DNA from: JBBCJR01 sp037190805
GTDB taxonomy: Bacteria; Pseudomonadota; Alphaproteobacteria; Sphingomonadales; Sphingomonadaceae
Direction of reading: 5' to 3'
Assembly (NCBI GenBank): GCA_037190805.1
Contig: JBBCJR010000004.1
Coordinates: forward strand, 1 to 64,000
DNA length: 64,000 nt
Shown: positions 16,348 through 24,916 of the stretch, piece after piece
Position numbering within the stretch: the stretch's first letter is position 1
How the letters are laid out: each line of letters begins with the position of its first letter
Notes under the pieces: model-generated
What the model was told of the DNA's origin: nothing
Database searches by the model: none
What the model saw: only the letters and a program-made list of their open reading frames with translations
Program-made: the position numbers and the translations under genes

Positions 16348-17772
16348 GTGCGTTCAAAGTGGCTGTCCATGGCTATCGTCATTCTTGCCACAAGCACGGC
16401 GGCGAGGCCGGCGATGGCGGACCCTGGAACGGAGGGAGGGGCACTGGCTCTGCCCAACGCTACGGCCCAGCCATTGGCGATCGATTTCGCCGACGATCCG
16501 GTACTGAAACTCAGCCGCACCACCCAGATCGGCGATGCCTTCAAGACCATGGTCGCAGCAGCGGTCGCGCGCAGCCCCCGTCTGCGTGAGGCCGAGGCGG
16601 GGGTGGCGGAGGCGCGCGCCGGTCGCGGCGAAGCGCGGGCCGGGCTGTTTCCCGCAGCCGAATTGTCGGTGGTCAGCGATCAGCTGCTGGACCGGAATTT
16701 TTCAAGCAATCCCAATAATTTTCTGGAACGCATCCGGCCAAGCGGCCGCACGGATGCGCGCGTGTCGATCCAGCAGAGGCTGTTCGATTTCGGCGCCACG
16801 TCGCGCCGCATCCGGTCGGCCAACGCAATGCTGCTCGCCGCCCAGGCGGGCGTGGAGCAGGATTCGGTCGACGTCGCGCTGGCCACGATATCGGCCTTCT
16901 ACGAGACGTATGGCTATCGCGCCCTCGTTCAGCTGGGCGAGGCGACCAGCGCCAGCCAGCGCGAGATCGGCGATGCCGTCAGCGAGAGGATCGCGAGCGG
17001 CGTCGCGGCGGAAGGCGACAGGGCGCGGGTCGATGCCTTCGTCGCCGCTGCCGATGCCCGTACCGCCCGCTTCCGCCGGTCGCTTGCCGAAGCCGAGGCC
17101 AGGCTGGCGCATCTGACCGGCGCGCCGCCGCCCGTGCGGCTGGTGCGCCCGGCGATGGTACTGAACGTGCCGCGCACCGCCGACCTTGCCGCCGCCGCCG
17201 CAGGCCAGTCCGCTCCGGTCCGGGTGGCGGATGCGCGCGCGCTGTCGGCGCGGCTGGACGCGCGCGCTGCCCAGGCGGACCGGCTGCCGCAGGTGTCGGC
17301 CCAGGTCGACGCCGGACGGTTCGGGATTCTGGAGGGCGGCAACGACTATGACGTGCGAGGCCGTGTCATCCTGTCCCAGCGCTTCTTCGGCGGCATCGAG
17401 GCCAGCGCCGACAAGGCCGAGGCGCGCGCGCGACTGGGGTCGGCGACAGCCGACCGGGTACGCGAGGACAGCGATCGCGACGCCCGCATCGCCTGGTCCG
17501 ACGTCAAGACGCTGACTGACGAGCTTACGGCGCTCGAGGGCAGCTATATGGCGGGCCGCCGCTCGCGCGATGTGCTGGTGGAGCGGTTTCGTGTCGCGCG
17601 CGGCGACCTGTTCGAACTGCTGAGCGCGGAAGATAAGTATTTCGAAACCGCCGCAACTTATATCCAGACCCTGACGGAGCTGGACGCCGCCCGTTTCGCG
17701 CTGATGGCCCGGACTGGCCGCCTGCTCGACGTTTTCAATACCGCTCCGCCCAGGAACCGCGCCGATGAATGA
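16348..17772 (+). CDS. TolC-family outer-membrane secretion protein
   Basis: A 474-residue outer-membrane efflux protein with a signal peptide (SKWLSMAIVILATSTAARPAMA) and two repeats of long Ala/Arg/Glu-rich helices typical of the TolC coiled-coil barrel (for example RLREAEAGVAEARAGRGEAR). GTG 16348 is chosen because GGGGGAGG ends 7 nt upstream. Its last codons overlap the ABC transporter gene by 8 nt and the HlyD-like gene follows, making a compact type I secretion operon of the LapE/LapB/LapC type. It should form the outer-membrane channel. Confidence 0.88.
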   Translation: MRSKWLSMAIVILATSTAARPAMADPGTEGGALALPNATAQPLAIDFADDPVLKLSRTTQIGDAFKTMVAAAVARSPRLREAEAGVAEARAGRGEARAGLFPAAELSVVSDQLLDRNFSSNPNNFLERIRPSGRTDARVSIQQRLFDFGATSRRIRSANAMLLAAQAGVEQDSVDVALATISAFYETYGYRALVQLGEATSASQREIGDAVSERIASGVAAEGDRARVDAFVAAADARTARFRRSLAEAEARLAHLTGAPPPVRLVRPAMVLNVPRTADLAAAAAGQSAPVRVADARALSARLDARAAQADRLPQVSAQVDAGRFGILEGGNDYDVRGRVILSQRFFGGIEASADKAEARARLGSATADRVREDSDRDARIAWSDVKTLTDELTALEGSYMAGRRSRDVLVERFRVARGDLFELLSAEDKYFETAATYIQTLTELDAARFALMARTGRLLDVFNTAPPRNRADE

Positions 17773-19492
17773 TCTTGCCCTGGTTGACGCCAAGCGGCCA
17801 CCGCTAGCTGAATGGCTGATGGCGCCGATGCGCCGCAACCGGGCCATCTATCTGAAGGTCGCGGCGGCGGCGGTGATGGTCAACCTGTTCGGCATCGCCA
17901 CATCGCTGTTCACGATGACGGTTTATGACCGCGTGGTGCCGAACAACGCCACCGCGTCGCTGATCGCGCTGACCATCGGCATCGCCATCGTCATCCTGTT
18001 CGATTTCATCCTGCGCCTGCTGAGAGCCTATTTCGTCGATATCGCCGGGGCCCGGATCGACCATGAGGCGGGCACGGCGATGTTCGACAAGCTGGTGGCA
18101 CTGCGCCTCGACCAGCAGCGGACCCAGCCGGGTGCACTGGCCGGATTGATGCGCGAATTCGAAACGCTGCGGGACTTCTTCGCTTCGGCGACGCTGGTGG
18201 CGATCGTCGACGTGCCCTTCATCCTCCTGTTCATGCTCGTCATCGCGTTGATCGGGGGCTGGGTGGCGGTGGTGCCGCTGGTGATGGTGCCGCTGGTGAT
18301 TCTGGCTGGCCTTCTGACCCAGCCGGCGCTGGATCGTCTGTCCGCCCGAGCGATGGGCGAGGGGCTGGGCAAGCAGGCGGTGCTGGTCGAAACCATCGGT
18401 GCGCTGGAAACCGTGAAGGCCAGCCGCGCCGGCCCGTTCCTCGCCCGCCGGTGGACGGAGGCGCTGACCCGCCACGCCGACAGCAGCCTGCGTCAGCGGC
18501 TCGTCTCGTCGATCGCTGTCACCATCGCCACCAGTGCCCAGAGCATCGCCTATGTCGGGGTCGTCGTGGCCGGCGTCGCGGCGATCGCGCGCGGCGACCT
18601 TACCATGGGCGGACTGGTCGCCTGCTCGATCCTGTCGGGTCGCGCGGTGACGCCACTCGGTCAGGTGGCGCAGCTCTTGTCGCGTCTGACCGCGACGCGT
18701 GCCGCTTATCGCCAGCTCGACCGGATGATGAGCAGCCCCGACGAGCGTCCGGCCGACGAGATTGTCCGTCCCGCGCGATTCAGAGGCGCGATCGAACTGC
18801 GCGAAGTGTCCTTTCGCTATCCGGGTGCCGACCGCCGGGCGCTGACCGAGATATCGCTGACCATTGCGGCGGGCGAGCGGGTGGCGCTGCTCGGTCGTGT
18901 CGGTTCGGGCAAGTCGACGCTGGCGCGGCTGATCCTTGGTCTGCACGGGCCGGAGGACGGTTCGGTCCTGCTCGACGGTAGCGACGTGCGCCAGCTTCAT
19001 CCCGACGACGTGCGCGGCGCGATCGGCTCGGTTCTCCAGGATAATGTCCTGCTGTCGGGCAGCATCCGCGACAATATCGCCCTCGATCGGCCAGGCATCG
19101 ACGATGACGAGCTGCTGCGCGTGGCCCGGCTGTCGGGAACGCATGATTTCGTCGGCGCGCTCGCCAACGGCTATGAGCTGAAGCTGGCCGATCGCGGCGA
19201 GGGGCTGTCGGGTGGCCAGCGCCAGTCGATCGCGCTTGCCCGCGCGCTTGCCGGACGACCGCCGGTGCTGCTGTTCGACGAACCGACCAGTGCCATGGAT
19301 CAGCACAGCGAAGCCGCCCTGATCGAACGACTGGAGACAGAGACCATCGGCCGCACCCTGCTCCTGATCACCCACCGCGCGTCGTTGCTGCAACTGGCGG
19401 AGCGGGTGATCGTGCTCGACAAGGGACGCGTCGTCGCGGACGGCCCGCGCGAGCAGATCCTGAACCGCGCCCCGCGCGCGATGGCGGCCTGA
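17765..19492 (+). CDS. Type I secretion ABC transporter
   Basis: A 575-residue fused permease-ATPase. An N-terminal domain with about six membrane helices (from KVAAAAVMVNLFG to roughly residue 300) is followed by a nucleotide-binding domain with Walker A GRVGSGKST, signature LSGGQRQ and Walker B VLLFDEPT, then an H-loop (LLITHRAS). There is no N-terminal C39 peptidase or C39-like domain, so it resembles RTX-protein exporters that lack it. It overlaps the TolC gene by 8 nt and precedes the adaptor gene by 1 nt. The substrate, expected to be a large RTX or adhesin protein, is not in this window. Confidence 0.92.
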   Translation: MNDLALVDAKRPPLAEWLMAPMRRNRAIYLKVAAAAVMVNLFGIATSLFTMTVYDRVVPNNATASLIALTIGIAIVILFDFILRLLRAYFVDIAGARIDHEAGTAMFDKLVALRLDQQRTQPGALAGLMREFETLRDFFASATLVAIVDVPFILLFMLVIALIGGWVAVVPLVMVPLVILAGLLTQPALDRLSARAMGEGLGKQAVLVETIGALETVKASRAGPFLARRWTEALTRHADSSLRQRLVSSIAVTIATSAQSIAYVGVVVAGVAAIARGDLTMGGLVACSILSGRAVTPLGQVAQLLSRLTATRAAYRQLDRMMSSPDERPADEIVRPARFRGAIELREVSFRYPGADRRALTEISLTIAAGERVALLGRVGSGKSTLARLILGLHGPEDGSVLLDGSDVRQLHPDDVRGAIGSVLQDNVLLSGSIRDNIALDRPGIDDDELLRVARLSGTHDFVGALANGYELKLADRGEGLSGGQRQSIALARALAGRPPVLLFDEPTSAMDQHSEAALIERLETETIGRTLLLITHRASLLQLAERVIVLDKGRVVADGPREQILNRAPRAMAA

Positions 19493-19493
19493 C

Positions 19494-20819
19494 ATGGCCA
19501 GCGGACTCACGCTCCACCCCGACGCGCGGCTCGACGATCTGGTCGATCGCATCCGGCCGACGGCGGCCTCCAGCCTGCTGCTGTGGACGATCGTCGGCTT
19601 CACGCTGCTGTTTCTGGTCTGGGCGGGCCTGGCCACGCTCGACCGCGTCGTGCGGGGGCAGGGGCGGGTGGTACCCAGTTCGCAGCTTCAGACTGTCGCC
19701 AATCTTGAAGGCGGGGTGGTGAAGGGCATTCTCGTTCGACAGGGACAGCGGGTGACGAAGGGAACGCCCCTCGTCCGCCTCGATCCCGTCCAGATGGGCG
19801 CCGACTATGGGCGCGCCGAGAGCGAGGCCGATGCCCGTGACGCACGCATCGCCCGGCTCGAGGCGGAAGTGGCGGGCCGGGCGCCCGCATATTCCGATGA
19901 GCTGAAAGCCCGGGCCGGCGATTTCATCGCCTCCGAACAGGCGCTTCACGCCTCGCGGATGACGGACCTTGGTGGTCTGCAATCGGCTGCCCGGGCCCGC
20001 CTGGTCCAGGCGGAGCGGGCCACTGCCGAGGCGCGGGCCACGGCTGACGCGCGCCGCGCCGCCGTGCGCGCCGCCGACAGCGAGGTCCAGATGATCCGCC
20101 CGCTGGTGACACGCGGCATCGAACCACGCCTGTCGCTGGTCGAGGCGGAAAATCGTCTCGCAATCGCATCGAGCGAGTTGGCCGCTGCCGAGGCGGCCGC
20201 GCTCAGGGCGCAATCCGGTATCGGCGAGGCGCGGGCGGTATTGAACCAGCAGTCCGGCGAATGGCGCGCCCGCGCGGCCGAAGCGTTGGCGACTGCGCGC
20301 GCCGAGGCGGCGGCCCAGCGCCGTACCCGTCCGGCGCTGGCCGACCGGCTCGACCGCACGACGCTGCGCGCGCCGATGGACGGCATCGTCAACCGGGTGC
20401 TGGTGTCGACCGTGGGTGGTGCGGTGCGGGCCGGCGAACCGCTGGTCGAGATTGTGCCCTCGGGCGAGGCAATGGTCGTCCAGGCGAAGGTGAAGCCGGC
20501 CGACATCGCCCATGTCCGCATCGACCAGCCGGCCGTGGTGAAGATCACAGCCTATGATTATGCGATCTTTGGCGGCATGAAAGGCAAGGTCGCCTCGATC
20601 TCCCCGGACGTGGTGGTCGATGAGCGCACCGGCGAGAGCCATTATGACGTTCGCGTCGAAACCGAGGCCCGGACATTCAGCGACCGGCGCACTGGCCAGC
20701 CGCTCCAGATTGGCCCGGGCATGATGGCGGAGGTCGACATATTGGGCGCCAAACGGTCCATCCTCAGCTACCTCCTGACGCCGATCACCCGGATTCGTGA
20801 CGACGCTCTGCGCGAATAG
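19494..20819 (+). CDS. HlyD-family type I secretion membrane-fusion protein
   Basis: A 441-residue periplasmic adaptor. It has one N-terminal membrane helix (about residues 25-45), a biotinyl-lipoyl-like half (VVPSSQLQTVANLEGG), a long Ala/Glu/Arg-rich coiled coil (about residues 110-290), a second lipoyl half (LRAPMDGIVNRV) and a C-terminal beta-barrel (GPGMMAEVDILG). It bridges the ABC exporter and the TolC-like channel. As the third gene of the operon it starts 1 nt after the transporter stop. Confidence 0.92.
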   Translation: MASGLTLHPDARLDDLVDRIRPTAASSLLLWTIVGFTLLFLVWAGLATLDRVVRGQGRVVPSSQLQTVANLEGGVVKGILVRQGQRVTKGTPLVRLDPVQMGADYGRAESEADARDARIARLEAEVAGRAPAYSDELKARAGDFIASEQALHASRMTDLGGLQSAARARLVQAERATAEARATADARRAAVRAADSEVQMIRPLVTRGIEPRLSLVEAENRLAIASSELAAAEAAALRAQSGIGEARAVLNQQSGEWRARAAEALATARAEAAAQRRTRPALADRLDRTTLRAPMDGIVNRVLVSTVGGAVRAGEPLVEIVPSGEAMVVQAKVKPADIAHVRIDQPAVVKITAYDYAIFGGMKGKVASISPDVVVDERTGESHYDVRVETEARTFSDRRTGQPLQIGPGMMAEVDILGAKRSILSYLLTPITRIRDDALRE

Positions 20820-20888
20820 GGTTTTCTTCCGCGCCCCATGATGGCAATCGCAGTTCCATCCCCAGGAAGCTGCGAAAGCGGAGTGCGC

Positions 20889-22088
20889 ATGAACATCCAC
20901 GAATATCAGGCCAAGGCCCTTCTGAAGCGCTTCGGCGCCCCGGTCAGCGAAGGCTATCCGGCATTTACCCCCGACGAGGCGGCGGACGCGGCGAACAAAC
21001 TGGGCGGCCCGCTTTATGTCGTGAAATCGCAGATCCACGCCGGCGGGCGCGGCAAGGGCCGGTTCGAAGGGTTGGGCCCCGAGGCCAAGGGCGGCGTCCG
21101 CCTCGCCAAGTCGGTCGACGAGGTTCGCGCCAACGCCGAGGAGATGCTGGGCCGCACCCTGGTCACGATCCAGACCGGCCCCACGGGCAAGCAGGTCGGC
21201 CGTCTCTATATCGAGGACGGGTCGGACATCGCGCACGAATATTATCTGTCGATGCTGGTTGATCGCGCCACGGGCCGGATCGCCATCGTCGCCTCGACCG
21301 AAGGCGGCATGGATATCGAGGAGGTCGCCCATTCGACGCCCGAGCGCATCCACACCATCACCATCGACCCGGCCAGTGGCCTCCAGCCGCATCACGGCCG
21401 TGCGGTCGCCTTCGCGTTGAAGCTCGAGGGGGACCTCAACAAGCAGGCGCAGAAGCTGGTTGCGACGCTCTACAAGGCGTTCACCGAGACCGACGCTTCG
21501 ATGCTGGAGATCAACCCGCTGATCGCCACCACGGACGGCCGCATAGTCGTCCTCGACGCCAAGATGAGCTTCGATTCCAACGCCCTCTACCGTCACCCCG
21601 ACGTCGTCGATCTGCGCGACGAGACGGAGGAAGACCCGATGGAGATCGAGGCGTCGAAATACGACCTCGCCTACATCAAGCTCGACGGCAATATCGGCTG
21701 CATGGTGAACGGCGCCGGCCTTGCCATGGCGACGATGGACATCATCAAGCTGAACGGCGCTTTTCCGGCCAACTTCCTCGACGTCGGCGGCGGCGCCTCG
21801 AAGGAGAAGGTGACGGCGGCGTTCAAGATCATCCTGTCCGATCCGGCGGTGGAAGGCATCCTCGTCAACATCTTCGGCGGCATCATGCGCTGTGACATCA
21901 TTGCCGACGGCATCGTCGCCGCCGCGCGCGAGGTCGACCTGAAGGTCCCCCTTGTCGTCCGGCTGGAAGGCACCAATGTCGACGAGGGCAAGGCGATCCT
22001 GGCGGCTTCTGGCTTGCCGATCGTCAGCGCCGACGATCTGGGCGATGCTGCCCGCAAGATCGTTGGTGAAGTGAAGAAAGCGGCGTAA
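20889..22088 (+). CDS. sucC: Succinate-CoA ligase (ADP-forming), beta subunit
   Basis: A 399-residue subunit with an N-terminal ATP-grasp domain beginning MNIHEYQAKALL and the C-terminal CoA-ligase domain with DVGGGASKEKV and ILVNIFGGIMRCD. It catalyses the succinyl-CoA to succinate step of the TCA cycle together with SucD. ATG 20889 is set by the invariant family N-terminus and by a GCGGAG upstream. Unusually, sucD does not follow; trxB starts 7 nt after the stop. The alpha subunit must be encoded elsewhere. Confidence 0.96.
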   Translation: MNIHEYQAKALLKRFGAPVSEGYPAFTPDEAADAANKLGGPLYVVKSQIHAGGRGKGRFEGLGPEAKGGVRLAKSVDEVRANAEEMLGRTLVTIQTGPTGKQVGRLYIEDGSDIAHEYYLSMLVDRATGRIAIVASTEGGMDIEEVAHSTPERIHTITIDPASGLQPHHGRAVAFALKLEGDLNKQAQKLVATLYKAFTETDASMLEINPLIATTDGRIVVLDAKMSFDSNALYRHPDVVDLRDETEEDPMEIEASKYDLAYIKLDGNIGCMVNGAGLAMATMDIIKLNGAFPANFLDVGGGASKEKVTAAFKIILSDPAVEGILVNIFGGIMRCDIIADGIVAAAREVDLKVPLVVRLEGTNVDEGKAILAASGLPIVSADDLGDAARKIVGEVKKAA

Positions 22089-22095
22089 ACATCTG

Positions 22096-23058
22096 ATGAC
22101 AGGGACAATTTCGACGAAGGTCCTGATCCTGGGCTCTGGCCCGGCCGGCCTCACTGCGGCGATCTATGCGGCGCGCGCGGGTATGAAGCCGGTCGTGGTT
22201 CAGGGACTGGAGCCGGGCGGCCAGCTGATGACGACGACGGACGTGGAGAATTATCCCGGCTTCGCCGACGTTATCCAGGGCCCGTGGCTGATGGAGCAGA
22301 TGCAGAAGCAGGCCGAGCATTGTGGCGCGGTCATGCACTGGGACACCATCGTCGAGGTCGATCTGTCGCGCCGTCCGTTCCGCATGATCGGCGACGGCGG
22401 CACGGTCTATGAGGGGCAGACGCTGATCATCGCCACTGGTGCCCAGGCGCGATGGCTGGGGCTGGAGAGCGAGCATCTCTATCGCGGCAAGGGCGTGTCG
22501 GCCTGCGCGACCTGCGACGGCTTCTTCTTCCGGGGCAAGAAGGTGGCGGTGATCGGCGGCGGCAATACGGCGGTGGAGGAAGCGCTCTACCTCACCAATC
22601 ATTCGCCGGACGTCACCGTCATCCATCGCCGCGACGGCTTCCGGGCGGAAAAGGTTCTTCAGGACCGGCTGTTCGCCCATGAAGGCGTCAATGTGGTGTG
22701 GGATTCGGTGGTGGAAACCTTCGAGGGAGCGAATGGCGGCCTCACGCACTTGAAGCTGAAGAACGTCAAGACCGGTGTGGAAAGCCAGTTGGCGGTGGAC
22801 GGGGCGTTCGTCGCGATCGGTCATGATCCCGCCACCGGCCTGTTCCGGGGGCATCTGGACCTCGATCAGGATGGCTATATCGAGGTCGAGGCGGGCACCA
22901 CCCGGACCAGCGTTCCAGGCGTGTTTGCCTGCGGCGACGTAATGGACAAGCATTACCGTCAGGCGGTCACCGCCGCCGGCACGGGCTGCATGGCCGCGCT
23001 CGATGCCGAGCGCTTCCTGGCCGGTATCGGCGATGTGATGCTCAGCGCCGCCGACTAA
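22096..23058 (+). CDS. trxB: Thioredoxin-disulfide reductase
   Basis: A 320-residue flavoprotein that reduces thioredoxin with NADPH. The FAD fold (ILGSGPAGLTAAIYAARAG), redox pair CATC in SACATCDGFFF, NADPH fold (VAVIGGGNTAVEEALYL) with HRRDGFRAEK, and the C-terminal FACGDVMDKHYRQAVTAAG are all present. It lies 7 nt after sucC and is probably cotranscribed with it. It converges with the exosortase-associated hydrolase gene. Confidence 0.96.
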   Translation: MTGTISTKVLILGSGPAGLTAAIYAARAGMKPVVVQGLEPGGQLMTTTDVENYPGFADVIQGPWLMEQMQKQAEHCGAVMHWDTIVEVDLSRRPFRMIGDGGTVYEGQTLIIATGAQARWLGLESEHLYRGKGVSACATCDGFFFRGKKVAVIGGGNTAVEEALYLTNHSPDVTVIHRRDGFRAEKVLQDRLFAHEGVNVVWDSVVETFEGANGGLTHLKLKNVKTGVESQLAVDGAFVAIGHDPATGLFRGHLDLDQDGYIEVEAGTTRTSVPGVFACGDVMDKHYRQAVTAAGTGCMAALDAERFLAGIGDVMLSAAD

Positions 23059-23070
23059 GGCGCGCGGATT

Positions 23071-23898
23071 TCACGACCGGCGGTCGAACGCGTCCAGCCA
23101 GTCGAGACAGGTCGCGGCCAACGCCTCACTATCACCGTCGCGAGCGAAGCTGTGCGCGGCGGTGTCGAGCGTGATCAGCCGAGCGTTGTGCCGGTTGCGG
23201 ATCGTGGCGAAGTCGCTGCCCCGCCATTGCGCGTCAAACCCGATCGCGGTCGCATCGCCCCGCGCCAGGACAACCAGCAGGTCACCCGGAAAATCCGTGA
23301 GGGCCCTGGCAATGCGTCGCCCGAGTGCCGTCCCGCTCTCGGCGCGTGCGCGACGAAGGCCTCGCCAGAGCCGGCCGAAATCCACGCCGCCACTCAACAA
23401 TCGTTGCCATGCACGAGGATCGCGCAGTCGGCCGAGATAATGCTTGCGCAGCGCAGCCGGCGCCTGAACCGGGGTCTCCGAAGTCCCTTGGATCATCGGG
23501 TCGTTGGTCCAGGGGTTGGCGAGGATCAACGCGTCGAGGCCGGCATCTCGGCCCGCCAACGCCAGCAGCGCGGCGCCATCGCACAGGCCCCAGCCGACAA
23601 CGCGCGTGATATGCGGACAGGCCAGCCGGAACGCCGCGGCGGCGGCGGCGAGATCGTCGGCCGCGTCGATGAAGCCGGGATCAATCCCGCCGCTGTCGCC
23701 CACGCCCCGACGATCATAACGAAAGACGGGATAACCCCGCGCCGCCAGATGCCGACCGAGCCGCTTCAGGCCGCGATGGGCGCCGAAACGGGTCTGGACG
23801 CCGCCCGTCACGATGATCAGCCCGGTCGTCCCGTCCGCGTCCTCCACCGCGCCGAGCAGTGAAGAGCCTTCGACGGCGAAGGAAAGCGGGCGGCTCAT
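23071..23898 (-). CDS. Exosortase A-associated alpha/beta hydrolase 1 (Cys nucleophile)
   Basis: A 275-residue alpha/beta-hydrolase-fold protein of the 'hydrolase 1' family found in exosortase A loci. The nucleophile elbow reads G104-L-C106-D-G108, so the nucleophile is Cys instead of Ser. Candidates for the rest of the triad are D215 (ARGDATA) and H249 (AAHSFARDG). A YDRRGVGDSGG motif follows strand 3. It is the last gene of a minus-strand unit GNAT-ACP-hydrolase 2-hydrolase 1 with ATGA overlaps. A Cys thioesterase or acyltransferase working on the carrier protein of the operon is plausible but unproven. Confidence 0.88.
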   Translation of the reverse strand: MSRPLSFAVEGSSLLGAVEDADGTTGLIIVTGGVQTRFGAHRGLKRLGRHLAARGYPVFRYDRRGVGDSGGIDPGFIDAADDLAAAAAAFRLACPHITRVVGWGLCDGAALLALAGRDAGLDALILANPWTNDPMIQGTSETPVQAPAALRKHYLGRLRDPRAWQRLLSGGVDFGRLWRGLRRARAESGTALGRRIARALTDFPGDLLVVLARGDATAIGFDAQWRGSDFATIRNRHNARLITLDTAAHSFARDGDSEALAATCLDWLDAFDRRS

Positions 23899-24617
23899 CC
23901 TTCGATCCAATCGGCGATATCCGCCGCCATGGCTTGGGCAAGGGTGGGGCAGTCCCCCGGTTCGGTCTGTCGCCACGGCGGCGGTCCCGGCAAGCGGACG
24001 TCCGCACCAGGCGATGACGTCAAGGTGGCATGGCGGCAGCTTGTCCCCATCGCGGCGGGAACTGCGCTGCGAAACGGGAGCGACAGCCGCGGTGGGATCG
24101 AATAGCCGGCCAGCTCGACCGCCTCCGAGCTTGCGGCGGTCTCGATCCCGGTAGCGGTGAGCGTGCCCGCGGCCTCCCGATCGACCGCCAGTCGCGATCG
24201 CACGAGATCTCGCCACAGCGCCGATCCTTCGACCGGCGCCAGTCGCCACCAGCTCCTGGCAGCAGTGGCAGCATCGTCGATAAGCGCACCACCCCGGATC
24301 GAAACCACGTGCACCGCCGCCGCCTCGCGGGCCAGTGCGTCCGCGGCATCAGCGATCGAGGCGCGCCAATCGTCCCAACCAATATCAACCAACGTGCGAT
24401 CGCTTTCGCCGGTCGCGGGCAGATCGGGCAACCAGCTGCCGATACCGCGCGCGGCGAGACGGCGGCCGACCTCCGCGATCAGGCGGCGGCAGCGGTTGAG
24501 CTCCTCGAACAGCGGCGGGACGAACAGCACCCGATCGGCAGAGGTGGGGCCGCGCGTGATCACCCATTCGTGGGTGCCGGCGAGGGGCATGAGGCGGACC
24601 TCGCCGCCCGCCGTCAT
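23895..24617 (-). CDS. Exosortase A-associated alpha/beta hydrolase 2-like protein
   Basis: A 240-residue partner of hydrolase 1 in exosortase A loci. It keeps an alpha/beta-hydrolase outline (VLFVPPLFEELNRCRRL, then SWLPDLPATGESD), but the nucleophile elbow is S106-I-R108-G-G110, placing Arg where Ser or Cys is expected. The protein is therefore probably not a classical hydrolase, and may be a structural partner of hydrolase 1 or bind an acidic ligand. Start and stop overlap the neighbouring genes by 4 nt each (ATGA), indicating translational coupling with the ACP and hydrolase 1. Confidence 0.85.
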   Translation of the reverse strand: MTAGGEVRLMPLAGTHEWVITRGPTSADRVLFVPPLFEELNRCRRLIAEVGRRLAARGIGSWLPDLPATGESDRTLVDIGWDDWRASIADAADALAREAAAVHVVSIRGGALIDDAATAARSWWRLAPVEGSALWRDLVRSRLAVDREAAGTLTATGIETAASSEAVELAGYSIPPRLSLPFRSAVPAAMGTSCRHATLTSSPGADVRLPGPPPWRQTEPGDCPTLAQAMAADIADWIEG

Positions 24618-24886
24618 GGGGCGGCCTTCGTCCGAACGAAATCGAGCAGCGACCCGAAGCTGGCAAACAGGTCGGTGTCGACATCCTCATCGTCGATCAG
24701 GATGCCCAGCCGTTCCTCCAGCTCGGCGAGCAGGCCGGCAACCGCCATCGAATCCAGCTCGGGCAGGGCGCCGAACAGGCCGCTGGCTGGCTGGAGGGCC
24801 GCCACACGATCAGCCGAAAGCCCCAGCACGTCGGCCAATATGGCGCGCACCGTGGCTTCCACGTCCGTCGAGCTTTCAACCCCCAT
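24614..24886 (-). CDS. Acyl carrier protein of the exosortase A locus
   Basis: A 90-residue acidic four-helix protein with the phosphopantetheine attachment site LPELDSMAV (Ser46). It lies between the GNAT gene and hydrolase 2 and overlaps the latter by 4 nt. It is not the fatty-acid ACP: the sequence around the serine (DSM) and the long tail differ, and its operon is dedicated to the exosortase system. The acyl-CoA ligase encoded divergently at 25984 is the natural candidate to load it. Confidence 0.9.
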   Translation of the reverse strand: MGVESSTDVEATVRAILADVLGLSADRVAALQPASGLFGALPELDSMAVAGLLAELEERLGILIDDEDVDTDLFASFGSLLDFVRTKAAP

Positions 24887-24916
24887 GATCCGATCCGTTC
24901 TGTTCCGTAATGAAAA

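Noticed and set aside
19368..22154. A 928-codon open frame on the minus strand opposite the secretion and sucC genes
   Set aside because: It lies opposite three well-identified genes, has no domain and a composition typical of the antisense of GC-rich genes.
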